DNA from: Geosiphon pyriformis
Taxonomy: Eukaryota; Glomeromycota; Glomeromycetes; Archaeosporales; Geosiphonaceae
DNA length: 22,393 nucleotides
Assembly: GCA_016748015.1 (NCBI GenBank)
Contig: JAAOMT010000404.1
Span: 43,017-65,409, forward strand
Direction of reading: 5' to 3'
Shown piece after piece: positions 8,531-17,967 of this stretch. A program made the translations under genes and the position numbers. Below the pieces are notes generated by a model that saw only the letters and a program-made list of their open reading frames with translations, was not told the DNA's origin and did not search any database. Every line of letters starts with the position of its first letter. Position 1 is the first letter of the stretch.

Positions 8531-8853
8531 ATATACATAATTGATGTTCTATGAGATTGCCCACATTTCTGAGCAATGTGCTATAATTTCTTAAGCAATG
8601 CTCACATTGGTGAGCAATGTGCCCTAATTTTTTCACATTGCTCTATATTGCTAAGCAATGTGTCATGTTTTTTGATATTGCTCCACATTGCTGAGCAATG
8701 TGCTATGTTTTCTGACATTGCTTCACATTGCTGAGCAATGTGCCATGTTTTTTGACATTGCTCTCTATTGCTGAAAAATGTGCTTATGTGTTATATACTA
8801 TTCATTTATTGGTCTACTATTTCTCTATATCTGTTTTTTTTCTATGAGTAACA
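8531..8853 (-). repeat. 3' LTR of element B, inner part
   Basis: The sequence from ATATATAC to GTAACA at 8848-8853 matches 17825-18036 of the other LTR, but is about 110 bp longer. The extra length is about three additional units of a 40-bp repeat at 8560-8783. With the outer part at 513-1079 it makes an LTR of about 890 bp, against 779 bp for the 5' LTR. Confidence 0.92.
8560..8783. repeat. 40-bp hairpin-forming tandem array in the B 3' LTR
   Basis: About five units of 37-41 bp start AGCAATGTG and end CACATTGCTG. At unit junctions CACATTGCTGAGCAATGTG forms an inverted repeat with 9-bp arms and a 1-base centre, and further ACATTGCT copies lie between. The array is in the U3/leader side of the minus-strand LTR. 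The partner LTR has only about two units. Confidence 0.8.
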
Positions 8854-8856
8854 TTA

Positions 8857-8869
8857 TTTCCTTCTTTTT
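8857..8869 (-). promoter_or_regulatory. Polypurine tract of element B
   Basis: On the minus strand AAAAAGAAGGAAA lies three bases before the 3' LTR terminus TGTTAC, the same spacing as in element A. The ORF3 stop codon overlaps its edge. Confidence 0.7.
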
Positions 8870-9503
8870 AATATTGAGCTCTGTCAAAATTTTCATTTTG
8901 AATTAGCTCCAATACTTTTTTTTCTAGTATTGTTTATTTGACTTTATTTTTCACGTCTTCTACTTGTATATTGTTCATTCTTTCCCATTGATTAATGGTT
9001 ACGGTTTCCATGTTAGAGTGTAACAGTATTTTTGGATAGTTCTGAAATATGTTGTGCAGTCAATAAATTGTTCTCATATGTAGTGTCAAGTTTGTTTTTT
9101 TCCCAATAAATTCTTCAATTTGCTGTATTATGTTTTGGTTAAATATTCTCTTGGATTTGTCAATATACAATTCTTGAATATTCAACTTTCGACTTAACTG
9201 ATAGTAACAATATAATATTGGAAGTTGTTTTGTCCATTGCTTCCAATTCTCTTTTGTAAGTTTTTCTGTTGGTGCTATAATAGGTATTTTCCCAAAAGTG
9301 TTTTTTACTTTTTCTATTATGTTATCTGACCAGTTTTTATTATTTTTTGGTGGTCACTGATATGGTGTGTTCTTTGTCTTTCTTTAGGTGTTTTGATAGC
9401 AAATTATTTGTTTGTTAATAACAATTTCTATGTCTAACTGTTGTTTACTTAAGGCCTGAAACAATTGTTAAGCTATAGTGTGAATATAATCTGATATTTT
9501 CAT
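8868..9503 (-). pseudogene. ORF3 of element B: unknown protein downstream of integrase
   Basis: An ATG at 9503 starts a reading frame of about 211 codons, in a different frame from Pol, that ends in TAA at 8870-8868 against the polypurine tract. Four or five in-frame stops (TAA or TGA) interrupt it, each explainable by C-to-T or G-to-A change. Otherwise it reads as soluble protein: MKISDYIHTIA, a Lys/Asn/Thr/Pro-rich middle, then a helical part with Trp, Tyr and charged residues (ENWKQWTKQLPILY, RIFNQNIIQQIEEFIG, ERMNNIQVEDV). The frame extends upstream past the ATG to about 9580, overlapping the Pol end at 9561, so it could be a frameshifted C-terminal extension or a separate gene. No signal peptide, membrane segment or chromodomain is visible, so nothing supports an envelope protein. 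Element A keeps what looks like its last third. Confidence 0.6.
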
Positions 9504-9558
9504 TTTTCTTGATTGCTTTTGTCACATATACTGTGTCTTTATATATTCTTTTGGTTGT

Positions 9559-10740
9559 TCAATTTGATGTGTTTGGTTCAATAACTATGATTGGTTTCAG
9601 ATCTCATGGAATCTCATCTGGTTGAATTAGTATTCTTTGTACTCCCAGTTGTGAAATGTTATTGGTAGATGATGATGCTATCTGGTGATATGGTTTTAAT
9701 CAATCATTATGTGCTGCTTTGGCTAAAATTCTGTTGTCTTATCTTAATTTATAAGCTCTATTTCCAAGAATTTTTTCAATGTGAAATGATCCATCTCATT
9801 TGGAGTCAAATTTTCCACTCCATTGTTGTTCTGCTTTAGTACAATATAGAAGTACTTTGTCTCCAATTTTGAATTCAACTGGTTTGTTTGGTAGTTGGTT
9901 ATTGTGTCTCTCTTTTTGTTTCTCTTGTAACTTTTGAATGTTATCAGCTGCTCTTTGTCACTTGTTTTCTAGAATTTCCATTAAGTCATATGTTCTTCTT
10001 AACAATGTTTCTTGAAAATTGTCTTTAGTTATTGGTTCTGTTGGATAAGTGTTGACTTTTATCTCAACTGGTAATATTGCTGTTCTACTGTATACTAATT
10101 CAAATGGTGTTGCTTGTGTAGTGTTTTGCTTTATTGTCTGATAAGCAAATAGTACTGATGATATAAACAAATCTCATTTATTCTGGTTTTCTTAACTGTT
10201 CTTGGCAACTGCTTCACACAGTGTTCTATTGAATCTTTCAACTAATCCATTGGTTTGTGGATGGTATGGTGATGACAATGGTCTTTTAACTCCAAATCTT
10301 TAACTTAATTCTGCCAGTGTTCTGTTTACAAAGTGAGTTCCTTGATCTGATAGTAGTTTTTTTGGACATCCGTGTTGACAGATCAAATTTTGATGAATGA
10401 ATTCAGCAATGGATTCTGCATTTGCTCTTTGAATGGCTTTTGCTTCTGGCCATTTAGTAAGATAATTCATAGCTACTGTAATATATTTGTTGCTTCTACT
10501 GGTGATTGTTAATAGTCTAACTAAGTCAATTCCAATGCAATTAAATGGTTGTTCCACTTTAATTGGTCTTAATGGTTCACTGGGTCTTGTTCTTCTTCTT
10601 CTCTAACAAGCATCACAATTTTGAACATATTGGATGATGTCTGGATACATTGATGGCTAATAGTATCTTTTTCTGGTTCTTTCCATGGTTGCTTCTTTAT
10701 GAAAATGTTCTGCTGTTGAGTTTGAGTGCATGTTGAATAT
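9559..10740 (-). pseudogene. Integrase of element B (H2C2 finger, DD35E core, GPY/F-like end)
   Basis: An H2C2 zinc finger lies at 10728-10606 (His residues in MHSNSTAEHFH, then RYYWPSMYPDII and CDAC). The catalytic core keeps Asp (GIDLV, 10527-10525), Asp (SDQGTHF, 10347-10345) and Glu (LVERFNRTL, 10239-10237), with 35 residues between the last two, the rve-family DD35E spacing. YHPQTNG precedes the Glu. The C-terminal part (FKIGDKVLLY, WSGKFDSK, DGSFHIEKILGNRAYKL) is a GPY/F-like module in which Trp has become TGA (9798-9796) and Pro has become Ser. No chromodomain follows. The protein would insert cDNA with 4-bp staggered cuts, fitting the duplications seen here. Stops are at 10605, in the core near 10302 and 10190, at 9960, 9798 and later. 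The final stop at 9561-9559 may be native or mutated. Confidence 0.88.
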
Positions 10741-10979
10741 TATTGTCTCTTTCTCTGGTTCTGTGATTACTCTGATTGGTTGATCTGAATTTCTTTTGTT
10801 CTTTTGGTAAAGTATATTTTAATGATTGATAAAATATTTTGATTGTTGTTTTATGTTGTTTTGTTCCTTTTGAGATAATTTCTTCTTGAATAATTGGGTA
10901 TTTATATAATGTTGAATTTGTTGGTATTTTTGCATATTTATGTTTTGTTATATTTTTGGGTTGAAATGTTTTTAGATTT

Positions 10980-11403
10980 GTCTCATTCGTGACAATCTGT
11001 CAGCATTTCTATTGTCTTTTTCTTTTTTATAATGTACTGTATAATTAAATGGTGAAAGTTCTATTTTCTATCTAACATGGTGATTGTCTGCAAATTTTTG
11101 TTTCTAGATTGAAGTCAATCTTTTGTGATCTGTATATATTTCACTCCATTTCATGACTGCCCAATAGATTGCTAAATGTTTCAGTGCTAATGTTTCATAG
11201 TTCTTTTCAGCTAGACTTAAGTTTCTACTGGCGTAAGCTACTGGATGTTCTCTTTCATCTGGTTTTTTTTGTAATAGTACTGCTCTTAATGCTTGATCTG
11301 ATGCATTAGTAATAATGATAAATGGGTTGCTATGATCCAGATAGATCAGTACTGGAGCTTGAATAAGCTTTCTTCTTAGTGTATCAAAAGCTTCTTGCTG
11401 CAT
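10980..11403 (-). pseudogene. RNase H of element B
   Basis: This is the Ty3-type RNase H following RT in the same frame: FDTLRRKLIQAPVLIYLD, then ITNASDQALRAVLLQKK, HPVAYASRNLSLAEKNYET, LKHLAIYWAVMKWSEIYTDH and the end motif NADRLSRM. The first catalytic Asp of the usual T-D-A-S reads Asn (codon at 11307-11305), a G-to-A change. The enzyme would remove element RNA from the RNA-DNA hybrid and cut at the polypurine tract. Stops occur shortly after 11104. Element A lacks this domain except its first residues. Confidence 0.85.
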
Positions 11404-12786
11404 TTCTGTTCATTCATATTTGGTGTTTTTTGTTTGGAGCTGATGTAGTAGTTGAGCTATTTTAGAAAAGTCTTTGATAAAGTGGCAGTAGTATCCAGCA
11501 AATCCCAAAAATGCTCTTAGTTCTGTGAGATTGTTTGGTATTGGAAAGTTTTTGACAACTTCAATTTTGTCTGGATCTGTTTTGATGCCATCTTTGCTCA
11601 CAATATGTCCCAAGAATTTTAGTTCTATTTTTCCAAAGAAACACTTAGTTGCATTTAGTTTCAATCCGGCTCTTCTGAGTCTTTCAAATACTTACTGGAG
11701 GTAATGCAAATGATCATCGAATGTTTTTAAAAACACATTTGTGTCATTTAGATAGACAACTACTGATTTTTATAATAATCCAATATAGACAATTTCCATA
11801 AGTTGTTGAAATATTGCTGGAGCATTTATTAAGCCAAATAGCATGACTTCAAATTCAAAATTCTCTTTTCTTGTCGTGAATGCAGTCTTTTCTTTGTTGG
11901 CTGGATCCATGACTACTTGCCAGTAACTATTATCTAAATCTAGTGTTAAGAACTATTTATTTTCTCCAAAAGCATTGAATAGTTCTTGGATCTTTGAAGT
12001 TAGGTAGCTGTCTTCTTTGGTTACTCCATTCAATTTCCAGTAATCTACACAAAAGTGGATTTTTCCATTCTTCTTCCAGACTAGTACCACTGGTGACGAC
12101 CATGAACTCATTGATAACTGAATTAGCCTATTGTCAAGCATCCAATTGATTTCTTGACAAATAATCTTATGACTAGCTGGTAATATTCTGTATGCTCTTT
12201 GCTTAATTGGCATTGCATCTCCAGTCTTAATCTGATGTTGGATGATATTGGTGTGGCCAAATTCATTTTCGCTTGCAAAGATGTCATTGAAATTGCTCAA
12301 TAACATCTTTAGTTGCATTTGTTGAAGTGGGTTTAGATTTTCTATGTTGATCTGTTCCAATTGTTCTGATTGGAGCAGATAACATTTACTTCGTCCATAT
12401 ATAATCTGTGATATAATATCTACATATCTACAAAGCTGTGGAAAGTCTGGAATGTGGTTTGGTGATTGATCCTTAACTTCAGTGGTTAAATATCCAATAA
12501 TGGTTCCTTTTGGTATTTCAATGATATTTCCCGTTGTGTTGTAGATGGGAATTTTGATATTTTTGGGGCTTTTGGCTAATATGTAGAGATTTATGAGTCT
12601 AATTTCTCCTGATTCACAAATGATGGCTTTTGCTTCGAACAACTGAGCTTGATTTTTTACTTCTCTTTTTATGGCTAACATATACTGGTCATATGATGGA
12701 ATAGAAATTGTTTGACAAGTTGAGATATTTTCTCTTTTGTTAATAATCTTTTCTTCCATCATATTAACTGGTATATCTATTCTATC
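11404..12786 (-). pseudogene. Linker and reverse transcriptase of element B
   Basis: After the dUTPase comes the beta-rich linker (IRLINLYILA, IPKGTIIGYLTTE), then RT: HQIKTGDAMPIKQRAYR, NWMLDNRLIQ, SSPVVLVWKKNGKIHFCVDY, LTLDLDNSYWQVVMDP, VMLFGLINAPAIFQQLM. The YxDD box at 11754-11743 reads Y-L-N-D, so one catalytic Asp is Asn and polymerase activity should be lost even without the stops. The thumb follows (KFLGHIVSKDGIKTDP, LRAFLGFAGYYCHFIKDF). Stops lie at about 11955 and 11664-11780 and at the RNase H border, some at positions where element A has Trp or Gln. The frame is the same as for dUTPase and integrase. Confidence 0.88.
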
Positions 12787-13209
12787 CATTGATCTGAATC
12801 CCTGTATCTCTCTTGCTATTATTCTTAATTCTTTCCTGTTTTCCACTGACATTAATTGAGCTATTTTCACCAGAGGTAGGAATATTGTCTGTGCTATCTT
12901 TTTGTTTGGATCTATAGTATATGTTTTTTCTGAATTATTTTGTAGCATAGCAATAATATTTCCTACATATCCTGTATCAATTATTCTTCCTCTGATGTTT
13001 ATTTTTTTTTCCACTAAACTACTCCTAGATGTTAGTTGAACCATTGTTGTTGCTGAAATTTCCAGTGCTATTTTCAGATTGATACAAGTGTGTAAATGTG
13101 GTTCTAATTTAATGGGATCTTTCTCTGGATATCTCAGATCAAATCCTGCATCAGTATTATGTGTGCATTCTGGCATGATATCTTTGCCATTATTATTGAA
13201 CCATTTAAG
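12787..13209 (-). pseudogene. dUTPase domain of element B
   Basis: All five trimeric-dUTPase motifs can be placed: 1, DAGFDLRYPE; 2, SRSSLVEKK; 3, IIDTGYVGNI with the catalytic Asp present; 4, KKIAQTIFLPL; 5, REIQGFRSM, where GFGSTG is expected, so the P-loop-like end is damaged. The domain is about 140 residues and is the longest stop-free stretch of Pol, in a continuous 511-codon open run (11953-13488). An Asp/Asn/Ser-rich acidic linker precedes it (about 13250-13370). It would hydrolyse dUTP in or near the reverse-transcribing particle. Together with element A this shows the domain is a fixed part of the family rather than a one-off capture. Confidence 0.88.
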
Positions 13210-14105
13210 TTCTTGTTTCTTGAAAAGGTCAGGAAGTGTGATAAATGTTTTGGAATTTAAATTGAAGTTTGAATTGTCATCATTTTCATTGCTATTTGGA
13301 GCAGAGCTGGAACCATTGTTTTCATCATCATTGTTGTCAGAGTTTGAATCAAGATCAAAAGTTGATTTTGATTTCAATGCACAGTTGCTTATTGGTTCAT
13401 TTTCTTCTAGAATTGTATAGATCATGTGTGATGGTAGATTGTAAATGAGGTCATATTTATTACAATACTGGAAGTCACATGGAATCAAACAGTGGTCACA
13501 TAATTGGGTGTTTATTTCTTCTAAGCATTGTTTCTGCTCTTTTCTGGTGGGTGCTAATCACTGGTAATGTTCATGAAATTCCTCTGAATTGTCCTCAATG
13601 TTGCCAAAGATGTTGAAAGTTTGGATGTATTCAGGTTCAGAAAGAGATGGAGAGTTGTTTTTGATTTTCAGTAGTTCGCTGGTTGTCATGCCTTCTGCTT
13701 TTGCACTTGCCATTCTCCAGAGTTTATCTTCATCGGGAGAATATTCTTTCAATCGTTACAACACTTGTTTCCAGGCATCATCAATTAATGTTCTCTTGTA
13801 TACCCAGTTGTTGATTAGGATTGTGTACTGACACATCTTGTCACACGTTCCTCTACACCCAGGAATGTCATTCCACATTTCTTTGTCTGGAAGAGTTTCT
13901 TCACAAGCTAAACATGGTGTATTATTCCATTTTCCCACTTGTTTTGGCCTTCTAAAACATTCAATGAGACATGCGCGGCAATAAAACTTAGTTGCTATCT
14001 GGTATTCTTTGTTATTGCCACAGCATGCGCCCATTAAAGACAATTTTTTGCCATAATTGATGCATATAAGCTTTGGTTAATGATAATTTGGTTGTAATAG
14101 TGTGT
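13210..14105 (-). pseudogene. Cys-rich multi-finger region of element B
   Basis: The region parallels the one in element A in cysteine order: ICINYGKKLS (second Cys of C-x2-C changed to Tyr), LMGACC, FYCRACLIECF, WNNTPCLACEETL, GCRGTCDKMCQY, a charged helical middle with stops at about 13755 and 13560, then CDHCLIPCDFQYC with the last Cys of the C-x2-C-x3-C-x4-C-x2-C motif changed to Tyr. The Trp before NNTPC is kept here and explains a TGA in element A. The cysteine spacing suggests several zinc-binding units. I recognise no named family. It lies in the single Pol frame, so it would be released by protease or stay joined to dUTPase. Confidence 0.68.
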
Positions 14106-14389
14106 AAGTATATGCATAGTAAATGGTGGTTGGTGTTGGAATTTCTTTATTCTCTTTCCTTTTTCTTTTGTTGTTATCTTTTTTCCACTCCCAAGTTGTT
14201 GGTAGTTCATTTTGATCATTGTCAGTTCTCCAGACTTGATCCGGATTCCAGGTAAGTTCTTCTGTTTGTTTTTTTTTTCTTTTATTGTCTCAGAATAGTA
14301 TTGGTGGTAATTCATTATGATCATCTTTGTCGGCCCAAAAAACTTGATAGGCTTTCCAGTTAGGTTTCTTTTTTTCTTCTTCCAATTCG
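14106..14389 (-). pseudogene. Spacer between protease and Cys-rich region of element B
   Basis: In the Pol frame this stretch reads as Lys/Glu/Asn/Thr/Pro-rich low-complexity protein with several Trp (for example LTWNPDQVW and TTWEWKKDNN) and a few stops, including TAA just upstream of the Cys-rich motifs. Element A has a shorter, also charged and Trp/Pro-containing spacer at the same place (about 4540-4720). It may be a flexible or short-motif linker. No domain is recognisable. Confidence 0.5.
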
Positions 14390-14840
14390 ATAAGTAGGGC
14401 TAATGGCATGCTGATGGGTTTAAAGTAGCCACATGTGGCTGGTACTCACATGTGTTGGCCGTTTTGGCTGATTTGCAACTCTTGGGTGGTCCAGTTAAGC
14501 GTTGCGTTTGTTTTGGACAGCCAGTTATTACCAACTAGAGCTTAGTATTGAGTAGCTTCCATAACCAGTACTTTGATTGATATGATTAGGTCATTGACTT
14601 CAAATGGGAAGTTATCTATCTCGCTGATAGAAGTTTTTATAGTTCTATCAGCTGTGATAATTCTGGTGCTGGCAGTGTGATCAACTCAGTGACCTAATTG
14701 GTTCATGAGTTGTCATGTAATTATGCTGTCTGCAGACCCACTATCAAGTATCAGCTTGATAGGTTGACCATCGACTTTAGCATCAGTATACATGGCCATA
14801 ATTGGTTTGGTGTTCAGAACGGCTCCACTAAATAATGAAA
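14390..14840 (-). pseudogene. Aspartic protease of element B
   Basis: AMYTDAKVDGQPIKLILD leads to an intact D-S-G-S-A at 14745-14731, followed by SIIT. The C-terminal half (EIDNFPFEVNDLI, IKVLVMEATQY, LVGNNWLSKTNATLNW, ELQISQNGQHM) matches element A. Four stops follow the active site (near 14715, 14692, 14552 and 14450). Two are at positions where A has Gln and Trp. The frame is the same as that of the gag core, so Gag and Pol appear to form one reading frame in this family. Confidence 0.83.
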
Positions 14841-17240
14841 TAGGTGTAATTTCATCGAAATCAAAAGGGAATATGGCAGCTAGTGATTTGTCTTCAGTAC
14901 TGGCAGCTGGCGGTATATTACTGGCAAGTAATTTGTTTTGGTTGTATTTTGGATTGTTGGATACTGCATTTTCTGAAGTAACTAGAAGACTTAAGTAATG
15001 TTGGAAATTCTGGTTTTGTGTGTGCCCAGTTCTGGAATTCCAAAAACATAATCCTGTTGATGAGTGGAGGGAACTTGGGATTGGTTGATGGATAACCATT
15101 GCTGATCTCCAATTTTAACTGACTCTTAATCTGGGATTTCCTGATGTCATTTGAGCTGGGTTTGATAGCAGTGTTTGGACTGTGGGTGTTTGATAAATTA
15201 TTTGTGGCTGCAGTGGTTGATATTTTACTGGTGGTTGTGGTTGATAAACTGGAGGTTAATATATGGGTGGTTGATATATTGGTTGTCACATTATTGGCAG
15301 ATAAGTCGGTTGATATGGTGCTGGGTTGGATTGGTAATTTGGAGTTGAAAACCAGTGATCAGGATTTTGATATTGATTTTTCGATCATTGGTTATCTATC
15401 CTTAATCTACAATTAATCCTTAAATGTCTTTGTTTACCATAATAGTGGCAGATACATGTCTCTTGCTATTATGGCTGATTGGAAGATGTTGATGGGTGTG
15501 ACTGATTCTGGAAACAATTAGTATTTTTTTAGTTATTGCGTCATTGTGGAGGTTGATAAATTGTGCGATTGTCAATTAAGTATTCTTCTAATTTCTGATT
15601 TATTGATTTACTGAATTGCTTCAATTTGGAATTCAAGTCAAATGATCTGTTCATCATTAGATTTACTGCTTGGGCATAATTGGCTTCTAATTCAGCAGCT
15701 TCAAAATCTCTGGCATTTGTAACAGCTGCTTGTAAGTCAACTGGATGCATTGGACATACACATTGCAGAATGCTACTACATAATCTGCAAATGAACTGAT
15801 TTAGGATCTGGACTACTGTGAAGTAATTAGTGTCAATGGCTTGTATTTGGTGCAGATTCCTATGGAAGCATCCTAAGTAAGTAGTGACTGCTTCATTTTC
15901 TCCTTGTTTAATGGTAGTAAAGGTATTTGCTAGTCTGTTAATGCTGTTGTTGTTGCTGAAATATCTTAAGAACTCAATTTTAAATGCATTAAAATCTTGG
16001 GGTTTGTTGACCAAGCTTTGGTACCATAAATTGACAGTATCCTAGAAAAAATATGGGATGGCTTGCATGGCTCTGGTGTCATTCCATTCATTAGCTGCAA
16101 TGGCTTTCTCCACATTATTTAGTCATACTTGGGCATTATCTTCTTCACTGGTGAATTTTTCAAGTTTGGCTATTGGTGCGTATGTTATTGGATCTAAGTT
16201 GGGTTGTAGTGGTTGTTGAAGTTGTTGTTGTGACTGTGGAAGTGGCTGCTGTGGTAGTTGAAGTGATTGAAGTGGCTGTTATTACTGTTTGTCGATTGGT
16301 AGAGCTGGGGGTAGATTGATCACAATTACTGAAGGTAAGTGTTATTGATTATTAATGTTGGAATTTTGATTGTTCGGATTGTGCTGTATTTGAAAATTTG
16401 GAGTTTCAATTTCTAGATTTTCCAAATTTGGATTTTGCTAAGTCTGAAAATTTGGGGTTTCAATGTTTGGGTTTTCTGGGATTGGGTTCTGGTAAGTAAA
16501 TTCTTGATCTTCAGATTCTTTTTCTTCTTTTTCTTGTTCTTTTTCTGAATCCGTTACTTTCCAGGAACTCGCGGTTCTGAAATCTGGTTGCAGTAGCAGA
16601 GATCAAAGTCCTGATGGCATTGGAGATTGTAACTTAAATCCTTGAAATATGTGCCATATAGTCCTAGAAGATCTTCTTTTCTTTGTTTACTCTGAAATGG
16701 GAATTGTCCAAAGATTGATGTTGCGTGTGATGTAGATGCATCTGTTGCTGTAATGTTGATGGCGCTTCCAGGTGTATAGTGGTATGATAGATTTGTTGGT
16801 GATTCAATTCTGTGTTTCTTCCAAATGGGTGGTTGGATCCATTGGAGTGTTACTGCTGGTGTTTGTAATTTTTCTTTGCCTTTACCAGCATAAGTGATTG
16901 GATATCTTTGTTGTGTATAATGTTCAATTTCTTTATTAATCTTAGTGATAATAGATGCGAAATTATAATTTGTTGGTAAACTGGTGTTTTGAATTAATTT
17001 GTGGTAAAAAGTTTCTCTTGCTGATTTAGTGTTTACTGGTATTCCTAACAAATAGGCAATTTTTTCATTGATGTAGAAATTGAAGGCTGATTCTGCTGAT
17101 ATCTGATTGTGATTCAATCTCAAGTGTTGACAGTAGTGTTGAAATAAGGATTTTGTGAATCCTAAATGGTTTGCTCCTATACTTTCTAATTCTGCCACTA
17201 TTGATTTATTTGTTGGTGCTGTTCTCTGTAGAATTATACC
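14841..17240 (-). pseudogene. gag of element B (Met-less N-terminal domain, gag core, CCHC knuckle, linker)
   Basis: The frame opens right after the primer binding site and runs to 16554 with no ATG in over 210 codons. A GTG at 17198 is the earliest near-cognate start. Its helical domain (SAFNFYINEKIAYLLGIP, ARETFYHKLIQ) parallels element A. At about 16560-16630 the frame moves by one base and then stays constant through Pol. An acidic and Gln/Pro-rich spacer follows, then the gag core (NEWNDTRAMQAIPYFF, PQDFNAFKIEFLRYFSNNN, TYLGCFHRNL). The knuckle at 15450-15409 reads C-x2-Y-x4-H-x4-C, its second Cys changed to Tyr. A Tyr/Gln/Pro-rich linker leads into protease. At least 14 stops are present, mostly TAA, TGA or TAG in place of Gln, Arg or Trp. 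Confidence 0.83.
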
Positions 17241-17244
17241 TCAC

Positions 17245-17255
17245 AGGGAGCACCA
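17245..17255 (-). promoter_or_regulatory. Primer binding site of element B
   Basis: On the minus strand TGGTGCTCCCT starts two bases after the 5' LTR end, one base different from element A. Sharing this site suggests both elements use the same primer tRNA. Confidence 0.75.
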
Positions 17256-17849
17256 AATGTTACAGATTATTATTTAGGGTCTCAAGTCAAATAACAAATC
17301 CGTAACTTGGTGCTTAGTTAGTACTTGGGTGTTGATATCTGAAGGTTTTGGTTGTGGAGTTCTTTGTATAATGAACAGAGATTTAATAGTTTGTTTTCAG
17401 TAGTCTCTTGAAATCGCAATTCTGTTGAATTTCTTTCTCAGCATGGTGACTGGTAATCCTCCTGGTAAGCTATTCTCAAATCTATGAGTGTTTTACCCTT
17501 GTTTTATGAGTCTTTTACCAGTCTCTATGACATTTGTATCTCAGCACTTAATTCTTAATCAATTTAGTAAAACCAAAGAAATAACAAAAAAGAAATAAAA
17601 GAAAATAAAAGAAATAAACAAAAGCAATTGCAAGTTAGTATCCCATCAATAGCTGTGATTAAGAGCTATTGTTCCAGCATGATTAAGTATTAATTACTAT
17701 CAACATGAAGTGTTGATAGTAAAGAGTGGATTTGAATGATAAATGATTTATTTATTTAATATTTGTGGATGAAAGATTTCTAACTCTAGAATTCTGCCCT
17801 TTCTACTTCTAATGCTATTGCTATATATACATAATTGATGTTCTATGAG

Positions 17850-17966
17850 ATTGCTCACATTCTCAAGCAATATGCTATGATTTCTTAAGCAATGCTCACA
17901 TTGCTTCACATTGCTGAGCAATATGCCATGTTTTCTGATATTGCTTCCCATTGCTGAGCAATGTGC
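17850..17966. repeat. 40-bp hairpin-forming array in the B 5' LTR
   Basis: Two to three units of the AGCAATGTG...CACATTGCTG repeat are present, compared with about five in the partner LTR. The arms of the inverted repeat are kept (TTGCTGAGCAA) despite scattered transitions. Confidence 0.75.
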
Positions 17967-17967
17967 T

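Noticed and set aside
8560-8783. CRISPR-like repeat array
   Set aside because: The 40-bp units are contiguous with no unique spacers, vary in sequence, lie inside an LTR and recur in the partner LTR.
8868-9503. ORF3 as an envelope gene
   Set aside because: No signal peptide, transmembrane segment or glycoprotein-like cysteine pattern is visible. The translation is hydrophilic and helical.
9559-9890. Chromodomain at the integrase C-terminus
   Set aside because: The sequence after the GPY/F-like block lacks the aromatic cage and Tyr-x-Val-Glu pattern of chromodomains.
13079-15416. Plus-strand open frames within element B
   Set aside because: These are antisense shadows of the dUTPase, Cys-rich and gag-linker regions on the minus strand.
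17748-17951. 67-residue minus-strand frame in the B LTR
   Set aside because: It covers the hairpin array and LTR leader, and is probably a by-product of the repeat sequence.
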